From JAKEHA01 sp964560355 (lineage in GTDB: Bacteria > Krumholzibacteriota > Krumholzibacteriia > WVZY01 > JAKEHA01): DNA of 64,000 nt. The notes beneath the pieces were generated by a model that saw nothing but the letters and a program-made list of their open reading frames with translations, ran no database searches and was not told the DNA's origin. The stretch covers positions 3,431 through 67,430 of the forward strand of contig CAZLLI010000004.1 in assembly GCA_964560355.1 (NCBI GenBank), in the 5' to 3' direction. Made by a program: the position numbers and the translations under genes. Positions 52,393 to 60,040 of the stretch are shown here, piece by piece; position 1 is the stretch's first letter; each line of letters begins with the position of its first letter.

Positions 52393-53241
52393 CTACAATG
52401 TCGGCTGCGGCGGAGTGGGTCGGCGCGGCGGTATGGGATCGTCGTCGTCGCTCGATTCCTTGCCGAGTGCGCGCTCGCGCGAGAGGAGCTTCTCGAAGTC
52501 GACGGACTCGGCGTCCAATTCGGGGGCGCGCGCAAAGGCGAACGCTTCCTGCGCGCCGTCGCCGTGGTCGAAGATGGTGGGTGCGCCGATGGGGAAGCGG
52601 ATGGCGTCGAAGCTCACGGTGGCGTCGATGCCGAAATCGCTCGCGATCTTGGCGCCGCGCTTCATGTGCTTCAAGTTGGCAATGAGAACGATGCGATCAA
52701 TATCCTTGTGGGTTTCGCACAGGGCTTGCAGCACGCCGGTCACGCGGCCGCTCACACCGAACGAGCCGTCCTCGGTGGCGACGTAGAGCTCGTCGGCGAC
52801 GGCGGCGAATTCGTCCTTCCAGAACACGCGTTCTTTGGACGCGAAGCCGAGCACGACGATGACGTGCGCGCCGTGCTCCTTGAATGCGCGCGCGCGCCAC
52901 AGGAGCGACGCCGCGCCCAAGTCGTCGGCGACGAGCACGACCTTGCCGTCGGAGTCGATGCGGCACGGACCGCCGAGCGGCCCGCGAATCTGGAATACGT
53001 CCTCGCCTTCGACGAGCATCATGAGCTTTTCGGTGGGGAGGTCGCGCGCCTGTTCGATCACGGCGAAAGTGCCGGCCTCGCGGTCGACGGTCGCGATGGG
53101 CAGCGTAAACGTGGGCCCGTCGACGTTCATATGAATGTCGACGTACTGCCCGGGCATCGCGCGCTCGGCGATGGCGGGCAGGCGAAACTCGAGGAGAAAG
53201 GTGTCCTCGTTGAACGATTGCTTGCGCGTGACGGCGAACAT
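52393..53241 (-). CDS. Ferredoxin-NADP reductase-like flavoprotein (PyrK/SudB/NfnA type) lacking the FeS cysteine cluster
   Basis: 282 residues from ATG 53241. The FAD-binding barrel has GQYVDIHMN and FTLPIATVDREAGTFAVIEQ; GEDVFQIRGPLGGPCRI matches the xRGPLG motif; the NAD domain follows (KVVLVADDLGAAS; VIVVLGFASKERVFW). In PyrK, SudB and NfnA a Cys cluster (DGTGMCGxC) near residue 220 binds [2Fe-2S]; here the corresponding segment is SFDAIRFPIGAPT with no Cys. So the protein keeps the flavin/NAD parts but not the cluster. A long Asp/Pro-rich tail follows. It is divergent from ilvE. The electron partner is unknown. Confidence 0.75.
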   Translation of the reverse strand: MFAVTRKQSFNEDTFLLEFRLPAIAERAMPGQYVDIHMNVDGPTFTLPIATVDREAGTFAVIEQARDLPTEKLMMLVEGEDVFQIRGPLGGPCRIDSDGKVVLVADDLGAASLLWRARAFKEHGAHVIVVLGFASKERVFWKDEFAAVADELYVATEDGSFGVSGRVTGVLQALCETHKDIDRIVLIANLKHMKRGAKIASDFGIDATVSFDAIRFPIGAPTIFDHGDGAQEAFAFARAPELDAESVDFEKLLSRERALGKESSDDDDPIPPRRPTPPQPTL

Positions 53242-53403
53242 TTCGAGGGCGACGGTACCGCAAGCGGGCGCGCCAGGCAAGCACGGAGTGGCCCGCGGAC
53301 GCGGGGCAAACTTCGGTTGACACTCGGGTCCCGCGGCGGGTATTTTCAAGGGGTCCATCCGGCGTTGCCGCGCCAATTTTCTCTCCTCAGAGGACGTGCC
53401 GCG

Positions 53404-54444
53404 ATGAAGGAAACCATGCAAAAAGCGGATCTCAACTGGAGCGAGCTTCCGTTCGACTACGTCCGCACGGACTGCCACCTCCAATACGTCTATCGCGACG
53501 GCAAGTGGGACCAAGGAACGGTGATGGAGGACGACAAGGTCACCATCTCGGTGGCGTCGACGTGTCTCCACTACGGTCAAGAGTGTTTCGAAGGCCTCAA
53601 GGTCTACGAGACCAAGGACGGCCACGCGCTCGCGTTTCGTCCCGACGAGAACGCGCGTCGCATGCAGTACACGGCCAAGAAATCGTTGATGGTGGCGCCG
53701 CCGGTGGAGTTGTTCGTGGAGGCGGTCGATCGCGTCACCAAGCTCAATCGTCGTTTCATCCCGCCCTACGGGAGCGGCGCGTCGCTGTACGTGCGCCCGC
53801 TCTTGATCGGCATCACGGGCACGATCGGCATCAAGCCGTCGAAGGAGTACATGCTCGCGGTGCTGGTGACGCCGGTGGGTCCGTATTTCCGCACCGGATT
53901 GAAGCCGGTGCGCTTGTGGGTGGAAGAAGAAGTGGATCGCGCGGCGCCGCTCGGCGTCGGCGACGCCAAGCTGGGCGGCAACTACACCGCGGGACTGCGC
54001 GCCACCTACGGCGCGCGCGACCGCGGCTTCGCGGAAGTGCTGTTCCTCGATTCCAAGCAGCACAAGTACATCGACGAATCGGGCAGCTCGAACTTCTTCG
54101 CGATTACCAAGGACGGGCGCTACGTGACGCCGCAGTCGACGTCGATCTTGCCCAGCATCACGAACAAGAGTCTGATGGACGTCGCGCGCGACTTGAAGAT
54201 TCCCGTCGAGAACCGGCCGGTCGAAGTGGCGGAGCTTCCCAACTTTGCGGAAGCAGGGCTGGTCGGTACGGCCACCATCATCTCGCCGGTGTACCAGATT
54301 CAGCACGGTAAGAAGATGATCCAGTACGGCGGGCCGAACGAGGTGGGTCCGGTGAGCCAGAAGCTGCGCGACGCGCTGCTCGGTATTCAGACCGGCGACG
54401 CGCCCGACACGCACGGCTGGACGCGCGAGATTCGTTTGGATTGA
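53404..54444 (+). CDS. ilvE: Branched-chain amino acid aminotransferase
   Basis: 346 residues. ATG 53404 follows GAGG. The class IV aminotransferase fold is clear: HYGQECFEGLKVYETKDG, substrate Arg in FRPDENARRM, catalytic Lys in VGDAKLGGNYTAG (K189), Glu in EVLFLD and the C-terminal GTATIISPV. It transfers the amino group between Leu/Ile/Val and 2-oxoglutarate, the last step of their synthesis. The overlong frame upstream is rejected. No other ilv/leu genes are nearby. A hairpin follows at 54468-54499. Confidence 0.93.
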   Translation: MKETMQKADLNWSELPFDYVRTDCHLQYVYRDGKWDQGTVMEDDKVTISVASTCLHYGQECFEGLKVYETKDGHALAFRPDENARRMQYTAKKSLMVAPPVELFVEAVDRVTKLNRRFIPPYGSGASLYVRPLLIGITGTIGIKPSKEYMLAVLVTPVGPYFRTGLKPVRLWVEEEVDRAAPLGVGDAKLGGNYTAGLRATYGARDRGFAEVLFLDSKQHKYIDESGSSNFFAITKDGRYVTPQSTSILPSITNKSLMDVARDLKIPVENRPVEVAELPNFAEAGLVGTATIISPVYQIQHGKKMIQYGGPNEVGPVSQKLRDALLGIQTGDAPDTHGWTREIRLD

Positions 54445-54467
54445 CGCGCGATCGCGCGCGCGAGTTT

Positions 54468-54499
54468 CGAAGGCTCCTTCGCGTGCGAAGGGGCCTTCG
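54468..54499 (+). terminator. Hairpin after ilvE
   Basis: CGAAGGC-T-CCTTCG / CGAAGG-G-GCCTTCG forms a long stem around CGTG, with single-base bulges, followed by TCGTTTC. It is a probable weak intrinsic terminator between ilvE and the rluA-type gene starting at 54512. Confidence 0.6.
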
Positions 54500-54511
54500 T
54501 CGTTTCACGCC

Positions 54512-55498
54512 ATGAGCACCATCGAAAAGCAGAGACTCACGCTCAGCTGTCGCGTCGACTCGTACCGCTCGGGCTGGTCGATCGTGGACTTCCTCGCGCA
54601 CCGCTTTCCGTACCACACGCGCGACGGCTGGACCAAGCGCGTGCGCGACGAATGGGTGCGCGTCAACGACGCGACCGTGGCCACCGACCACGTAGTGCAA
54701 AAAAACGACGCGGTCGCGTACACCATTCTGCACGCGGAGCCTCCCGTCGACGACCGCTACGACGTTCTGTTCGAGGACGACCACTATCTCGCGGTGGCGA
54801 AGTCGGGCAACATTCCGGTCCACGCGTGCGGGGTTTACATCGTCAACACGCTGGTCGCACGCCTGCGCGCGGACTTCGGCGAGAACGTGAATCTCGTGCA
54901 CCGCTTGGACCGCGAGACGAGCGGGGTGGTGGTGCTGGCGAAGCACCGCGATGCCAACCGGCTCCTCGCGCGCGCCTTCGAGCGCGGCGACGTCGAGAAG
55001 CAATACGTCGCGGTCGTGCACGGACGCGTGACCGAGGACGAATTCACCATCGATGCTCCGATCGGCAAGATCGACGCGCGCTACCAGTATCCGGTCGAGT
55101 ACGAGTACGGCAAGGCCAACGACCTCGCGACCTTCCTGCCCAAGCGCCGCGTCGACCCGGCCGGAAAGCCGGCGCGCACGCGCGCCGAAGTGGTCGCGCG
55201 CCACGGCGCCTTCACGACGCTGCGCGCACTGCCCGAGCAGGGACGAACCAACCAGATTCGCGTCCACCTCGCGCACGCCGGCCACCCCATCGTGGGCGAC
55301 AAGATCTATTCGTTGGCGGGGGAGATTCGCGACGAGCAATTGCGCGAAGGAATGACGGAGCGCGTGCGGGCGGCGTTGGTGCTGCCGCGCCACGCGCTGC
55401 ACGGCGAGTCGCTCGCGTTCGCGCATCCGCTGGAAGGAGCGCGCGTCGTGTTGCGCGCGCCCCTGCCCGCGGACATGGCGTCAATCGCGTCGCGCTAA
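54512..55498 (+). CDS. RluA-family rRNA/tRNA pseudouridine synthase
   Basis: 328 residues. An S4-like N-terminal segment (FLAHRFPYHTRDGWTKRVRD, WVRVND) precedes the catalytic domain, with the RluA signature NLVHRLDRETSGVVVLAK (catalytic Asp) and later QGRTNQIRVHLAHAGHPIVGD. It converts specific uridines in rRNA or tRNA to pseudouridine; the target cannot be deduced. Its stop (TAA 55496-55498) overlaps the stop of the convergent HdeD gene. ATG 54512 is used, and there is no other upstream start. Confidence 0.92.
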   Translation: MSTIEKQRLTLSCRVDSYRSGWSIVDFLAHRFPYHTRDGWTKRVRDEWVRVNDATVATDHVVQKNDAVAYTILHAEPPVDDRYDVLFEDDHYLAVAKSGNIPVHACGVYIVNTLVARLRADFGENVNLVHRLDRETSGVVVLAKHRDANRLLARAFERGDVEKQYVAVVHGRVTEDEFTIDAPIGKIDARYQYPVEYEYGKANDLATFLPKRRVDPAGKPARTRAEVVARHGAFTTLRALPEQGRTNQIRVHLAHAGHPIVGDKIYSLAGEIRDEQLREGMTERVRAALVLPRHALHGESLAFAHPLEGARVVLRAPLPADMASIASR

Positions 55499-56058
55499 GC
55501 GGCCTTGGCCGCCTTGTGCACGCGGTTGCGCAGCCCCTTCAAGCGGAACCCGAGCGCGATCAAGAGAATGCCGAACCCGATCGCGTAGCCGCCGATCATC
55601 CAGGTGAGCGCGAGCGCGCCCGCGCCCGGGCGCGCGATCATCAAGAATCCGAACAGAATCGACAAGATGCCGCTCAAGATGAGGAACATCTCGCCTTCGA
55701 TCTCCTTGCGCAGGCGCAGCGCCACCGCGATTTCCATCAGGCCGATGAAGATGGCCCAGATCGCGATCAGGTAGAGCAGCGTGAGCGCGGTGAGTCCCGG
55801 CATGAGGAAGGCGACGCCGGCGACGATCACGCTCACGATCGCTTTCAGCACCAGCGCCCACCACGGCGTTCCGCTCCCGCCCGCGAACGCGGCCGCGAGC
55901 GCGAAGATGCCGTCGGCGAGCGCGAACACGCCGAACAGGAGCACGAACATGCCCAGCGTGACGCCGGGCCACGCGATGGCCAGCACGCCGAAGATCACGG
56001 CGAACACGCCGCGCAGCACGATGGCCCACCAATTTTTCGTCAGCCTGTCGAGTAACAT
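55495..56058 (-). CDS. HdeD/DUF308 family membrane protein
   Basis: 187 residues. AAGGAGGGAG precedes ATG 56058. Six hydrophobic segments in three pairs are visible: WWAIVLRGVFAVIFGVLAI, FVLLFGVFALADGIFALAAA, ALVLKAIVSVIVAGVAFL, LTLLYLIAIWAIFIGLMEI, FLILSGILSILFGFLMI and ALTWMIGGYAIGFGILLIAL. This is the HdeD-like DUF308 fold linked to acid resistance in enterobacteria. The role here is unproven. It ends at RluA's stop, overlapping by 4 bp. Confidence 0.9.
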   Translation of the reverse strand: MLLDRLTKNWWAIVLRGVFAVIFGVLAIAWPGVTLGMFVLLFGVFALADGIFALAAAFAGGSGTPWWALVLKAIVSVIVAGVAFLMPGLTALTLLYLIAIWAIFIGLMEIAVALRLRKEIEGEMFLILSGILSILFGFLMIARPGAGALALTWMIGGYAIGFGILLIALGFRLKGLRNRVHKAAKAA

Positions 56059-56167
56059 GGGACTCCCTCCTTGTGTGGGATGATCAGTGACCAGTCTACG
56101 CCCGCGCCGCGCACGCGGACAAGCCCCCGGATTTGTGATGGCGACGCCGTCGTGGTACCATGCGCCG

Positions 56168-57400
56168 ATGCACGCGCTCCGAGTCGTAGTTTTGGTCGCG
56201 CTGCTCGCGTCGAGCGCGCGGGCGCAGCAGAAATTGCCCGACCCCAACATCGCGGCGCACCAGGACACCACGTCGACCACCGGCGTGCCGCAGCGCGACT
56301 TCTTCGACCTGCTCGACAAGTACGTGCTCAAGCGGCGCGTGGAGCCGCAGCTCGACCTCAAGCCGAAGACGGGATTGCAGTGGTCGCTGCTCCCGACCTT
56401 CAGCTACAACCCCGTGTACGGCGCCGCCATCGGCGCGATGATTTCCGGCGCCGGCCGGCGCGGCGATGTGAATGGGCGCTACTCGTCGATGTCCGTTTCC
56501 GCCAACTACTCGACCGAGGGACAATTCCAGCTGCAAGCGCGCGGCGACGTGTTCAGCGCGGGCGAAGACTATCTGTTCAAGATCGACTTTCGCTACCTCG
56601 ACACCGAGCGCGATACGTGGGGACTGGGTCCGGTGTACTCCAACCAGCAGGAGTACCCGATGGAGTTCCTCTTGAACCGCGTGTACACGACCGTGCTGCG
56701 TCGCGTGAGCGGCCCCGTGTACCTCGGCATCGGTTATCACTACGACGAATTCTCCGACATCGTCGACCAGCGCGCGGCACTCGGCGATTCGACCCCGTTC
56801 AGCGAGTACAGCGGCGGCGTGCCCACGATGACGCGCGCGTCGGGCTTCTCGCTCAATCTGCTCGCGGACACCCGCGACAACTTGGTGAACCCGATGCGCG
56901 GCTACCTCTTGAGCTGGAGTTTTCGCGACTACCTGACCGCGTTCGGTTCCGACCAGAGCTGGCAGGAATTGTGGATCGAGGCGCGCGTGTACCCGCACGT
57001 TCCCAAGCGCAGCAACAGCGTGCTCGCGTTCTGGATGTACGGGTGGTTCAGTTTCGGCCCCGCGCCGTACTTGAACCTGCCGTCGAACGGGTGGGACACC
57101 TACGGCCGCGGCGCGCGCGGCTATCTCGCGGGACGCATTCGCGGCGCCGACCAGCTCTACGTCGAAGCCGAGTACCGCCGCGCGCTCACCGCCGACGGAC
57201 TATTCGGATGGGTCGTGTTCGCCAACATGACCTCGACCGCGCAGCCCGAGACCGGCACCTTCGCGCACCCCGACCCCGGTGTGGGCACCGGGCTCCGCCT
57301 CAAATTCAACAAGCACACCAACACCAACCTCACCCTCGACTACGGGTGGGGCCACGACGACTCGCACGGATTCTTCTTGGGGATGACGGAAGTGTTCTAG
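56168..57400 (+). CDS. Omp85/BamA-type surface antigen barrel protein
   Basis: 410 residues from ATG 56168; the earlier in-frame ATG at 56138 would break the signal peptide, which ends SSARAQQ. The mature protein has no visible POTRA repeats, only a C-terminal Omp85-like barrel: strands ending in GYLLSWSFRDY, and the family signature GYLAGRIRGADQLYVEAEYR. It is probably an outer-membrane channel or a phospholipase/TamA-like barrel without POTRA domains. Its stop overlaps the HD-domain gene stop by 3 bases in convergent orientation. Confidence 0.82.
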   Translation: MHALRVVVLVALLASSARAQQKLPDPNIAAHQDTTSTTGVPQRDFFDLLDKYVLKRRVEPQLDLKPKTGLQWSLLPTFSYNPVYGAAIGAMISGAGRRGDVNGRYSSMSVSANYSTEGQFQLQARGDVFSAGEDYLFKIDFRYLDTERDTWGLGPVYSNQQEYPMEFLLNRVYTTVLRRVSGPVYLGIGYHYDEFSDIVDQRAALGDSTPFSEYSGGVPTMTRASGFSLNLLADTRDNLVNPMRGYLLSWSFRDYLTAFGSDQSWQELWIEARVYPHVPKRSNSVLAFWMYGWFSFGPAPYLNLPSNGWDTYGRGARGYLAGRIRGADQLYVEAEYRRALTADGLFGWVVFANMTSTAQPETGTFAHPDPGVGTGLRLKFNKHTNTNLTLDYGWGHDDSHGFFLGMTEVF

Positions 57401-57930
57401 CGCGCCAGGTCGAAGTCGCAGAACTCGGCGTGGTGGTAGATGATCGCTTCCGGGCTGCGGCGCACGAAGTCGCCTTCCTTGGAGTGCACCGCGATGATGT
57501 GCATCACTTCGTAGGGAAGGTTATGCTTGAAGGCCATGCCGACGCCGCTGAACGGGTGGCGCAGCATGTCGCCCTTGTGGCCCTTGCGCAGCGTCCCGTC
57601 GGGGCGCTTCTCGAATTCGATCATTTTGCCGATGTCGGCGAGCAGGGCGCCCGCCACCAGCACGTCGCGGTTGATGGGCACGCGCTTCCCGTACGACTTG
57701 ATCACGACGTCGGCCATGCCGACGCACATCTGGCACACCGCGCGCACGTGCTCGAGGAATGTCACGCTCACGTTGTCGGCGAGGAGCGTGAACGGCATGT
57801 TCTTCAGGTCCCACAACGAAAAGCCGCCGGTCTTGAGCGCCTCCTCCCACACGTCGACCACTTTGTCGCGCAGCGCGACGTCTTGAATCATGGAGAGCTC
57901 GGGAAGAGCGGCGACGATTTCGTTACGCAT
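57397..57930 (-). CDS. HD-domain phosphohydrolase-like protein with altered motif
   Basis: 177 residues. The helical HD-superfamily pattern is present: FLEHVRAVCQMC, then LVAGALLADIGKMIEF, then KGHKGDMLRHPFSGVG, AVHSKEG and YHHAEFCDFD. The canonical His-Asp pair reads Ala-Asp here (LLADIGK), so the metal site may be altered even though the flanking His residues remain. HD proteins hydrolyse nucleotides or phosphate esters. The gene overlaps the preceding YgfZ gene by 8 bp and probably belongs to the Rrf2-YgfZ operon. The substrate is unknown. Confidence 0.75.
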   Translation of the reverse strand: MRNEIVAALPELSMIQDVALRDKVVDVWEEALKTGGFSLWDLKNMPFTLLADNVSVTFLEHVRAVCQMCVGMADVVIKSYGKRVPINRDVLVAGALLADIGKMIEFEKRPDGTLRKGHKGDMLRHPFSGVGMAFKHNLPYEVMHIIAVHSKEGDFVRRSPEAIIYHHAEFCDFDLAR

Positions 57931-59149
57931 GCTTGTCTCCCTTGATCGGACCGGGTAGCGGAAGCGCGACCACGGCCAGCGTCACGTCGACGCCGCCGAT
58001 GCGCGCGCGGAACTTGGTTCCGGCCTCCGCCATGGCGGCACGAACGTACCCCAGAAAGAGCGGGCGTTGCAACCGCGGGGATTGTACGCCCGACGTCAAG
58101 CGCCCGCACGCCTTGCGCGCGGAGCCGTCGGTGTTGAGCGGACCGCCTTCGCTGATCTCGTCCGCGATGGCGGCGACGTCGTCGGCGTCGGGCGCGAACA
58201 ATTCGACGCCCGCGGCGTGGTCGAGCGATAGCGACGACGCGTCGGCGCGCACCGCGTCGGCGTCGCGCACAAGAGTCGGCAATTCAGCGATCTTCTCCAC
58301 GCGCGCGGGATACGCGAGCGACTCGGGCGCGTCGGCCGCGGTGAGGCCGACCAGCTGCCAGTTGGGATGGCCGCGGTAGTGCATGCGCGCGATCGGCTCC
58401 TGTCCCATATAGCAGCCCTTCTCGTAGCTCACGTGATCGTCGAGGCGCGCTTCCTTGGGGAAGTTGTCCTCGGAAACATCGTGCCCGTACCACGGCAGTC
58501 CCGCTTCGACGCGGCGCACGTTCCACGCCACGCGCCCGACCACCTGCATGTCCATGCCGACGCCCGCTTGCACCAGAAAGTCGCGCATGTGATCGGCGTG
58601 GCCGCGCGACACCAGCACGTGCATGCCCTTTTCGCCCGCCACCGAGTGACGCACCACGATGGCGCGCATGCCTTGGTACTCGTTCTCGGTGAACGTGAGC
58701 GGTTCCAGCGGGAGCGGTTCGCGCGGGAAGATGCGCCACACGATCTCGCGCGACTTCGGTCCTTCCAGCGAAAACATCGCCATCTCCGCGCTCATGTCGG
58801 TGAGCTGGACGTCGTCGGCGATGATATGCGAGTCGAGCGCTTCGAACACGCGCGCGGTCGAGCCTTGCATGACCAGGACCAGCAGCTCATCCTCGCGCGC
58901 AAGAATCAACAGCTCGGCAACGATACGACCCTTGGTCGTGGTAAGCAACGCGCTGCACGCGCTGCCGCGCGCGAGTCCTGCGACGTCGTTCGTCACCATC
59001 GCGTTCAGGAAGCGAACCCGGTCGCCGCCGCGCAGGCGCAGAATGCCGACGTGCGGCAGGTCGATCAAACCGACCGTGTGCGTGAGCGCTTCGTACTCGA
59101 GGCGCGGGTGCGTGAAGACGTCGGGCGGGGTCGCGGTCATGTTAGACAT
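57923..59149 (-). CDS. YgfZ/GcvT folate-binding protein, Fe-S cluster repair type
   Basis: 408 residues. The GcvT-like N-terminus (FTHPRLEYEALTHTVGLIDL; DRVRFLNAMVTNDV) and the YgfZ hallmark KGCYMGQEPIARMHYRGH are present. YgfZ binds tetrahydrofolate and supports synthesis or repair of Fe-S enzymes such as MiaB. It starts at ATG 59149, or at 59140 in the same frame. The upstream Rrf2 gene overlaps or abuts it and carries the Fe-S Cys pattern of IscR, so the operon may control Fe-S homeostasis. The second half is longer than in E. coli YgfZ. Confidence 0.88.
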   Translation of the reverse strand: MSNMTATPPDVFTHPRLEYEALTHTVGLIDLPHVGILRLRGGDRVRFLNAMVTNDVAGLARGSACSALLTTTKGRIVAELLILAREDELLVLVMQGSTARVFEALDSHIIADDVQLTDMSAEMAMFSLEGPKSREIVWRIFPREPLPLEPLTFTENEYQGMRAIVVRHSVAGEKGMHVLVSRGHADHMRDFLVQAGVGMDMQVVGRVAWNVRRVEAGLPWYGHDVSEDNFPKEARLDDHVSYEKGCYMGQEPIARMHYRGHPNWQLVGLTAADAPESLAYPARVEKIAELPTLVRDADAVRADASSLSLDHAAGVELFAPDADDVAAIADEISEGGPLNTDGSARKACGRLTSGVQSPRLQRPLFLGYVRAAMAEAGTKFRARIGGVDVTLAVVALPLPGPIKGDKHA

Positions 59150-59537
59150 CCGCGAGTGTCACCGTGTCGAAGAACTGGTAGAAGCGCTGCTCCAGGTTGG
59201 TGAGCCCGTTCTTCACCGTGCAGCGGTCTTCGATCGAGCAGCAGCCGTCGTTGCTGGTGCACATCACCATGTGCACCGGCCCTTCGATGGACTCGAAGAT
59301 CTGCGCGAGCGTGACGTCGCCCGGCTTCTTCGCCATGCGATAGCCACCGCCGCTGCCCTTGGTCGCTTCGATGATTCCGCTCTGCGAGAGGCTCTGCAGA
59401 ATCTTCGCCAGCAGGTTGGGCGGCAAGTTGAAATGCGCGGCGATCTCGCGCGCGTTGGCGAGCTGGCCTTCGGGCAGGGCCGCGATGTGCTTGAGCGCGA
59501 TCAGCCCGTAGTCGGTTCTCATGGAGATGCGAATCAT
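59142..59537 (-). CDS. Rrf2-family regulator (IscR-like)
   Basis: 131 residues from ATG 59537 (or ATG 59522, MRTDYG). The winged helix-turn-helix is in MRTDYGLIALKHIAAL and LANAREIAAHFNLPPNLLAK; the wing is TKGSGGGYRM. Near the C-terminus the Cys residues of MCTSNDGCCSIEDRC match the three-Cys [2Fe-2S] site of IscR, apart from the spacing (x5, x6 or shifted by one). IscR-type proteins sense Fe-S status. The gene heads an operon with YgfZ and HD genes and is preceded by a good promoter that would give a leaderless mRNA if the first ATG is used. Confidence 0.88.
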   Translation of the reverse strand: MIRISMRTDYGLIALKHIAALPEGQLANAREIAAHFNLPPNLLAKILQSLSQSGIIEATKGSGGGYRMAKKPGDVTLAQIFESIEGPVHMVMCTSNDGCCSIEDRCTVKNGLTNLEQRFYQFFDTVTLADV

Positions 59538-59544
59538 TGCCTCT

Positions 59545-59573
59545 ATAATAATGAGAGCGACGGGCGGATTCAA
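59545..59573 (-). promoter_or_regulatory. Promoter of the Rrf2-YgfZ-HD operon
   Basis: Minus strand TTGAAT (59573-59568), 17 bases, TATTAT (59550-59545). The predicted start falls on or next to ATG 59537, so the mRNA begins at the start codon or has a 15-nt leader if ATG 59522 is used. The regulator probably binds here, as IscR does at its own promoter. Confidence 0.65.
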
Positions 59574-59609
59574 CGCCGGGTATTCATGTCGGTGTGGTAG
59601 GATAAGTCC

Positions 59610-59810
59610 ATGGTTCCACGCGTATCCCACGATCGTACCGACGAGAGCATCGAAGCCAAGGCGCGATGGTTCCAGTCGCTGTCCGTCGAAGAGCGAATGA
59701 ACCTCCTATGCGAGTTCACGGACATGGTTCTCGAGAACAATCCGAAGGTTGTCGAGGTGGGGCGTGCTCAATCGACTCCAGGGCGTATTCTCGTCCTTAA
59801 ACTCCCATAA
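59610..59810 (+). CDS. Small protein, probable partner of the decayed nucleotidyltransferase
   Basis: 66 residues, ATG 59610. The sequence runs ESIEAKARWFQSLSVEERMN, then LLCEFTDMVLENNPKVVE and GRILVLK, a pattern I recall from short proteins encoded immediately before nucleotidyltransferase toxin-like genes. Here it is intact and is followed, overlapping, by the broken nucleotidyltransferase at 59764-60040. It may be the antitoxin or a regulatory partner, but this is inference. The frame between 59610 and 59810 has no stop and good codon use. Confidence 0.6.
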   Translation: MVPRVSHDRTDESIEAKARWFQSLSVEERMNLLCEFTDMVLENNPKVVEVGRAQSTPGRILVLKLP

Positions 59811-60040
59811 CGTTCGATATGTCGTGATCGGTGGCATCGCGGCCGTTCTCCACGGCGTGCCGCGTGCAACGGCTGTCGTTTGCCGACGCGTGGAAGAATA
59901 GGGAAACGATGTCGTTCGGGGGGCAAAGCTTCTTCGTGGTTTCACGGAAGGATCTGATTGCGGCCAAGCGCGCCGCCGGCCGACCTCGCGACCTGGAGGA
60001 TGTACGAATCCTCGAACTCCCGCCTGAAGCAACCGACTAG
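59764..60040 (+). pseudogene. Nucleotidyltransferase remnant, central part deleted
   Basis: From GTG 59764 frame 1 reads VLNRLQGVFSSLNSHNVRYV, then VIGGIAAVLHGVPRAT, the start of the MNT/AbiEii-like nucleotidyltransferase family. The conserved Gly-Ser/Asp-x-Asp catalytic part and about 90 more residues are missing. From about 59870 another frame supplies the family C-terminus (RLSFADAWKNRETM; DLIAAKRAAGRPRDLEDVRI), and the stop is at 60038-60040. So the gene lost its middle, with a change of frame at the junction (ACGGCT near 59870). It cannot make an active enzyme. It overlaps the Rieske gene stop by 3 bases. Confidence 0.75.
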
